NCBI GenBank assembly: GCA_046590705.1 | Contig: JBKJUK010000383.1 | Coordinates: 1-7,387, forward strand | DNA from: JBKJUK01 sp046590705 | GTDB lineage: Bacteria; Acidobacteriota; Thermoanaerobaculia; Gp7-AA8 | DNA: 7,387 nucleotides | Reading direction: 5' to 3' | Part shown: positions 5,188-7,387 of the stretch, in pieces | Layout: every line of letters begins with the position of its first letter | How positions within the stretch are numbered: position 1 is the stretch's first letter | Notes under the pieces: generated by a model | What the model saw: the letters and a program-made list of their open reading frames with translations, nothing else | Told to the model about the DNA's origin: nothing | Database searches by the model: none | Program-made: the position numbers and the translations under genes

Positions 5188-6318
5188 CTACTTGAGCTCT
5201 ACTCTATCTCCCACGGTGATTGTTTTGCGCATCTGAATGATTCGAGCGGTGGCGGTGTGCGCTTCGGCGGTGAGTACGCCGATCTCACCCAGTACGATGC
5301 GCGGCTGACCGTCCATGGGGTTCTCCTGGTAGATCGTCAGAAAGTCGCCCGGCTCGATGAAATCATCCACCCCCAGGTCGATCTGCACCACATTGCCCTC
5401 GCCAAGCGCGAAGCGGTAGTCCTTGGCATTGACGATGAAGCCTTTCACTTTGTTGCTCGGTGCCGCGCAGACACCGGGAAGTGGGGTCACACGCGCCAGC
5501 GGAATGGGAAGCTGCGGCATCGGCTTGAGCGCATCACCAACGTGAATATCCGAGCAGGACTGCACGACCATGGCAGTTGCCTGATTCTCAGTCGCGCAAA
5601 GAATACGAACCTGACCTCTGAAATCGTAGTGCCGCCCTACCACTGCTTTTTTCCCGGCGGGATGGTAAACGAGTTCCGCAGGGTCGACTACCAGGTAGGT
5701 TTCTCCTGCGACGAGTCCGCTGGAGGTACCGCCCTGGATGTAAATGATGTCGTCATTCGAGACACCGGTGTCCTCGCTCATCTGTCCGAGCGCCATCGAT
5801 TTCAGTTCGTAGTCTTCGAAGGCGACGATGCGGTTCGGCAGATTTTCGTTCACGGCACCAAGGTAGCCAAAGCAGAAGATGTCAGCCTCTGATCCGAGCG
5901 GAATCGGCGTTCCGAGCGGCGTGAGAGCCGCGGTTGTCTCCCCTGTGGAGTCGGTTGTCACAGTCTCGGTCGACGACAACTCGCCCGTGGTCGGTTCACC
6001 AGGAACCTGCAGGGGGTCGCCAGGATAAATCCAGTGAGCGTCGGTGATGTACGTATTCGCTTCCCACAATTGGGGCCACAAATAGGCATTACCGTAGTAC
6101 TTTTTGGCCAGTGCCCAGAGCGTGTCGCCGCGAACAATCGTATAGACCCGGCTGTCGGCAGGAAACGTCGAGACATCGGGCGGATTGTAAGCAGTCCAAT
6201 GGTCGCCGACCTTCTGTAAATCCTTCGGCGGTCGGGCCGGACGCTTCTTCGTCGCCGCCAGCATCGGCAGCGCCATCGTGAACAGGAGGACCGGAACCAC
6301 TAAACGCGCACGCACCAT
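5188..6318 (-). CDS. Secreted LysM peptidoglycan-binding protein with duplicated C-terminal domain
   Basis: A 376-residue exported protein. Residues 1-22 are a signal peptide (basic MVRAR, hydrophobic core, cleavage near LAA). A single LysM domain follows at about 58-106 (VYTIVRGDTLWALAKKYYG to HWIYPGDPLQVP), which binds peptidoglycan or chitin-like glycans. A Thr/Ser/Pro-rich linker (~109-140) leads to a C-terminal region with two related repeats (about 163-266 and 293-375). Each repeat contains a DY(E/R) start, a GL-VAGE or FIEPGD turn, and ends in VGD-x-(L/V)-x. They resemble small beta-barrel domains like those in FlgT-type envelope proteins, but no specific function is recognised. The start is ATG at 6318, with GGAGG (GGGGAGGGG) 5 nt upstream and the signal peptide directly after it. 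An upstream GTG at 6402 would overlap the promoter. It is preceded by a lytic transglycosylase gene, so a cell-wall role is likely. Confidence 0.85.
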   Translation of the reverse strand: MVRARLVVPVLLFTMALPMLAATKKRPARPPKDLQKVGDHWTAYNPPDVSTFPADSRVYTIVRGDTLWALAKKYYGNAYLWPQLWEANTYITDAHWIYPGDPLQVPGEPTTGELSSTETVTTDSTGETTAALTPLGTPIPLGSEADIFCFGYLGAVNENLPNRIVAFEDYELKSMALGQMSEDTGVSNDDIIYIQGGTSSGLVAGETYLVVDPAELVYHPAGKKAVVGRHYDFRGQVRILCATENQATAMVVQSCSDIHVGDALKPMPQLPIPLARVTPLPGVCAAPSNKVKGFIVNAKDYRFALGEGNVVQIDLGVDDFIEPGDFLTIYQENPMDGQPRIVLGEIGVLTAEAHTATARIIQMRKTITVGDRVELK

Positions 6319-6353
6319 ACACCCCTCCCCGGTTTGGGACCAGTAACGGATGA

Positions 6354-6383
6354 ACGGTACGCAAAAAGGGCGTCCGGTGTCAA
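6354..6383 (-). promoter_or_regulatory. Probable sigma-70 promoter of the LysM gene
   Basis: A perfect TTGACA -35 is present on the minus strand (6383-6378). An 18-nt spacer leads to TACCGT (6359-6354), a weak -10. The expected start lies about 30 nt upstream of the ATG at 6318, leaving room for the strong ribosome site. It lies in the 131-bp gap after the transglycosylase stop, suggesting independent transcription of the LysM gene. A GGTCG/CGACC inverted repeat (6436-6448) directly follows the transglycosylase stop but has no T-run. Confidence 0.5.
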
Positions 6384-6449
6384 CTGAAGAGCTTGTCGGC
6401 ACAAGGACAGCGGCGTCCGCAGAGGACCTGCTGAGGGTCGGGACGACCT

Positions 6450-7334
6450 CTATCGTGCGTCAGACTCGCGGTCGAAATCGCGGCGCTCGGCGACCTCGTC
6501 GGCGTTCCGCTGGAACTGCTTGAGCTCCCGATTTCGCTTCTCGTACCGGATCATCACCTTCTTCACGTACGAACGTGTCTCGCGAAACGGAGGGATGCCA
6601 CCGTAACGTCGCACGTTGCCCTCACCAGCGTTGTACGCGGCGATGGTCTTCTTGAGATTCCCATCGAAGCGCTTATCGAGGTAGGAGATGTACTTCACGC
6701 CGGCATCGATGTTCTGATTCGGATCGTACAGATCACGCGCACCCATCCAGCGACCCGTTCGTGGCATCAACTGCATGAGGCCTCGCGCTCCAACTGGAGA
6801 CTTCGCGCGCCAGCGAAACTGGGATTCCGTTTCAATGACCGCTGCGACCAGAGCGGGATCGACTCCATATTTCTCGGACTTCATGTGGATCAGGTTTCCG
6901 AAGGGAAGTGTTTCAAAGAACTCGCCTCGGATCTTGTCCGTGATGACACGAAGCTCACTTTTCCCTGCTAATTGCTCTTCGATCTCCGGACTCGTGAGCC
7001 AACTGGCGTCGAACAGGCTCTGCTGCTGACCCAGGAACCGGTCAGGCACCGCGCGAGCGATTTTGTAGATCGAGTTCGAAGCGAAGGCGCCCTTTACATC
7101 GGCTACAACTTCGCGACCGTTCGCAGTTGATCGGACTACCTGCAGGCTGTCGAGGTCTTTCTCCACAAGATACTGCGCACCATTGAATGCTTCAGAGACT
7201 CCGCCGATCGAGAGCGCGGCTCCAAATACGACGGTCAACAGGCGCTTACCCTTCAGCACGGCACCGGCGCGATGACGTCCGTTCCGCGAAGACTTCCGGG
7301 TACCCTTGGTGAATCCAGACTGTTTTTCGGGCAT
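6450..7334 (-). CDS. Membrane-anchored lytic transglycosylase, SLT (GH23) domain
   Basis: A 294-residue murein lytic transglycosylase. It cleaves the MurNAc-GlcNAc bond of peptidoglycan with 1,6-anhydro product formation, in the periplasm. It opens with a basic cytoplasmic tail (1-31, many Lys/Arg) and one hydrophobic segment (about 32-46), a likely uncleaved signal anchor. A region of no recognised fold follows (50-135). The SLT domain spans about 143-260: VAAVIETESQF with catalytic Glu170, SPVGARGLMQLMPRT (179-193), YDPNQNIDAGVKYISYL (203-219) and AAYNAGEGNVRRYGGIPPF (232-250). The C-terminal 30 residues are highly charged. The start is ATG at 7334. GGAG is about 11 nt upstream, a long but usable spacing. 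No clear promoter is seen in the 53 bases before the window edge. It is upstream of the LysM gene on the same strand, and both act at the cell wall. Confidence 0.9.
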   Translation of the reverse strand: MPEKQSGFTKGTRKSSRNGRHRAGAVLKGKRLLTVVFGAALSIGGVSEAFNGAQYLVEKDLDSLQVVRSTANGREVVADVKGAFASNSIYKIARAVPDRFLGQQQSLFDASWLTSPEIEEQLAGKSELRVITDKIRGEFFETLPFGNLIHMKSEKYGVDPALVAAVIETESQFRWRAKSPVGARGLMQLMPRTGRWMGARDLYDPNQNIDAGVKYISYLDKRFDGNLKKTIAAYNAGEGNVRRYGGIPPFRETRSYVKKVMIRYEKRNRELKQFQRNADEVAERRDFDRESDAR

Positions 7335-7387
7335 TCGTTGCGTGTCTCCGTCACTGTAGGTGAGGGTTGAAGTCTACAAATTATTTA

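Noticed and set aside
5257..5892. Plus-strand open frame of 211 codons
   Set aside because: Antisense to the LysM protein, which has signal peptide, domain, ribosome site and promoter. No family resemblance was seen.
6436..6448. GGTCG-GGA-CGACC hairpin after the transglycosylase stop
   Set aside because: Short stem and no T-run on either side, so not supportable as an intrinsic terminator.

Overview
The window looks like ordinary chromosome from a Gram-negative-type bacterium of moderately high G+C content. Almost every base is coding and most genes are on the minus strand. The mix of genes (a DivIVA/YggT/YggS cell-division cluster, a secreted LysM protein, a lytic transglycosylase and a lone imidazolonepropionase) would fit Acidobacteriota or a deltaproteobacterial-type lineage. 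That placement is an impression only, because no rRNA or marker gene is present.

Layout, left to right. Bases 1-393 (+) hold the C-terminal part of a D-2-hydroxyacid dehydrogenase. It overlaps a small VOC/glyoxalase-fold protein (393-764, +). These two converge on a long minus-strand cluster. Read in its own direction the cluster runs: zinc-ribbon/coiled-coil protein (4912-4214), ribonuclease HI (4071-3613), YggS-type PLP protein (3616-2930), YggT membrane protein (2930-2592), DivIVA-domain protein (2544-2038) and imidazolonepropionase HutI (2031-784). Short overlaps (ATGA, TGATG) and a 6-bp gap indicate an operon. The exception is a 142-bp gap before rnhA, which is filled by a large imperfect palindrome.

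Upstream of that cluster lie a hairpin with a T-run (4927-4958), a CAT-anticodon tRNA gene (5053-5128, minus) with a recognisable promoter, a secreted LysM protein (6318-5188) with its own TTGACA promoter, and a membrane-anchored lytic transglycosylase (7334-6450).

How the genes fit together: the transglycosylase and LysM protein act on or bind peptidoglycan. YggS, YggT and DivIVA homologues recur together near division genes in many bacteria. RNase HI and the zinc-ribbon protein are also frequent neighbours. HutI is the odd member, a histidine-degradation enzyme with no other hut gene in view.

I see no CRISPR array, transposase, phage gene or defence system. The most unusual structure is the 164-bp palindrome at 4057-4220. 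It contains the Shine-Dalgarno sequence, start codon and first five codons of rnhA on one side, and the stop codon of the zinc-ribbon gene on the other. Second is a duplicated domain in the LysM protein. No stretch over 300 bases lacks a gene.
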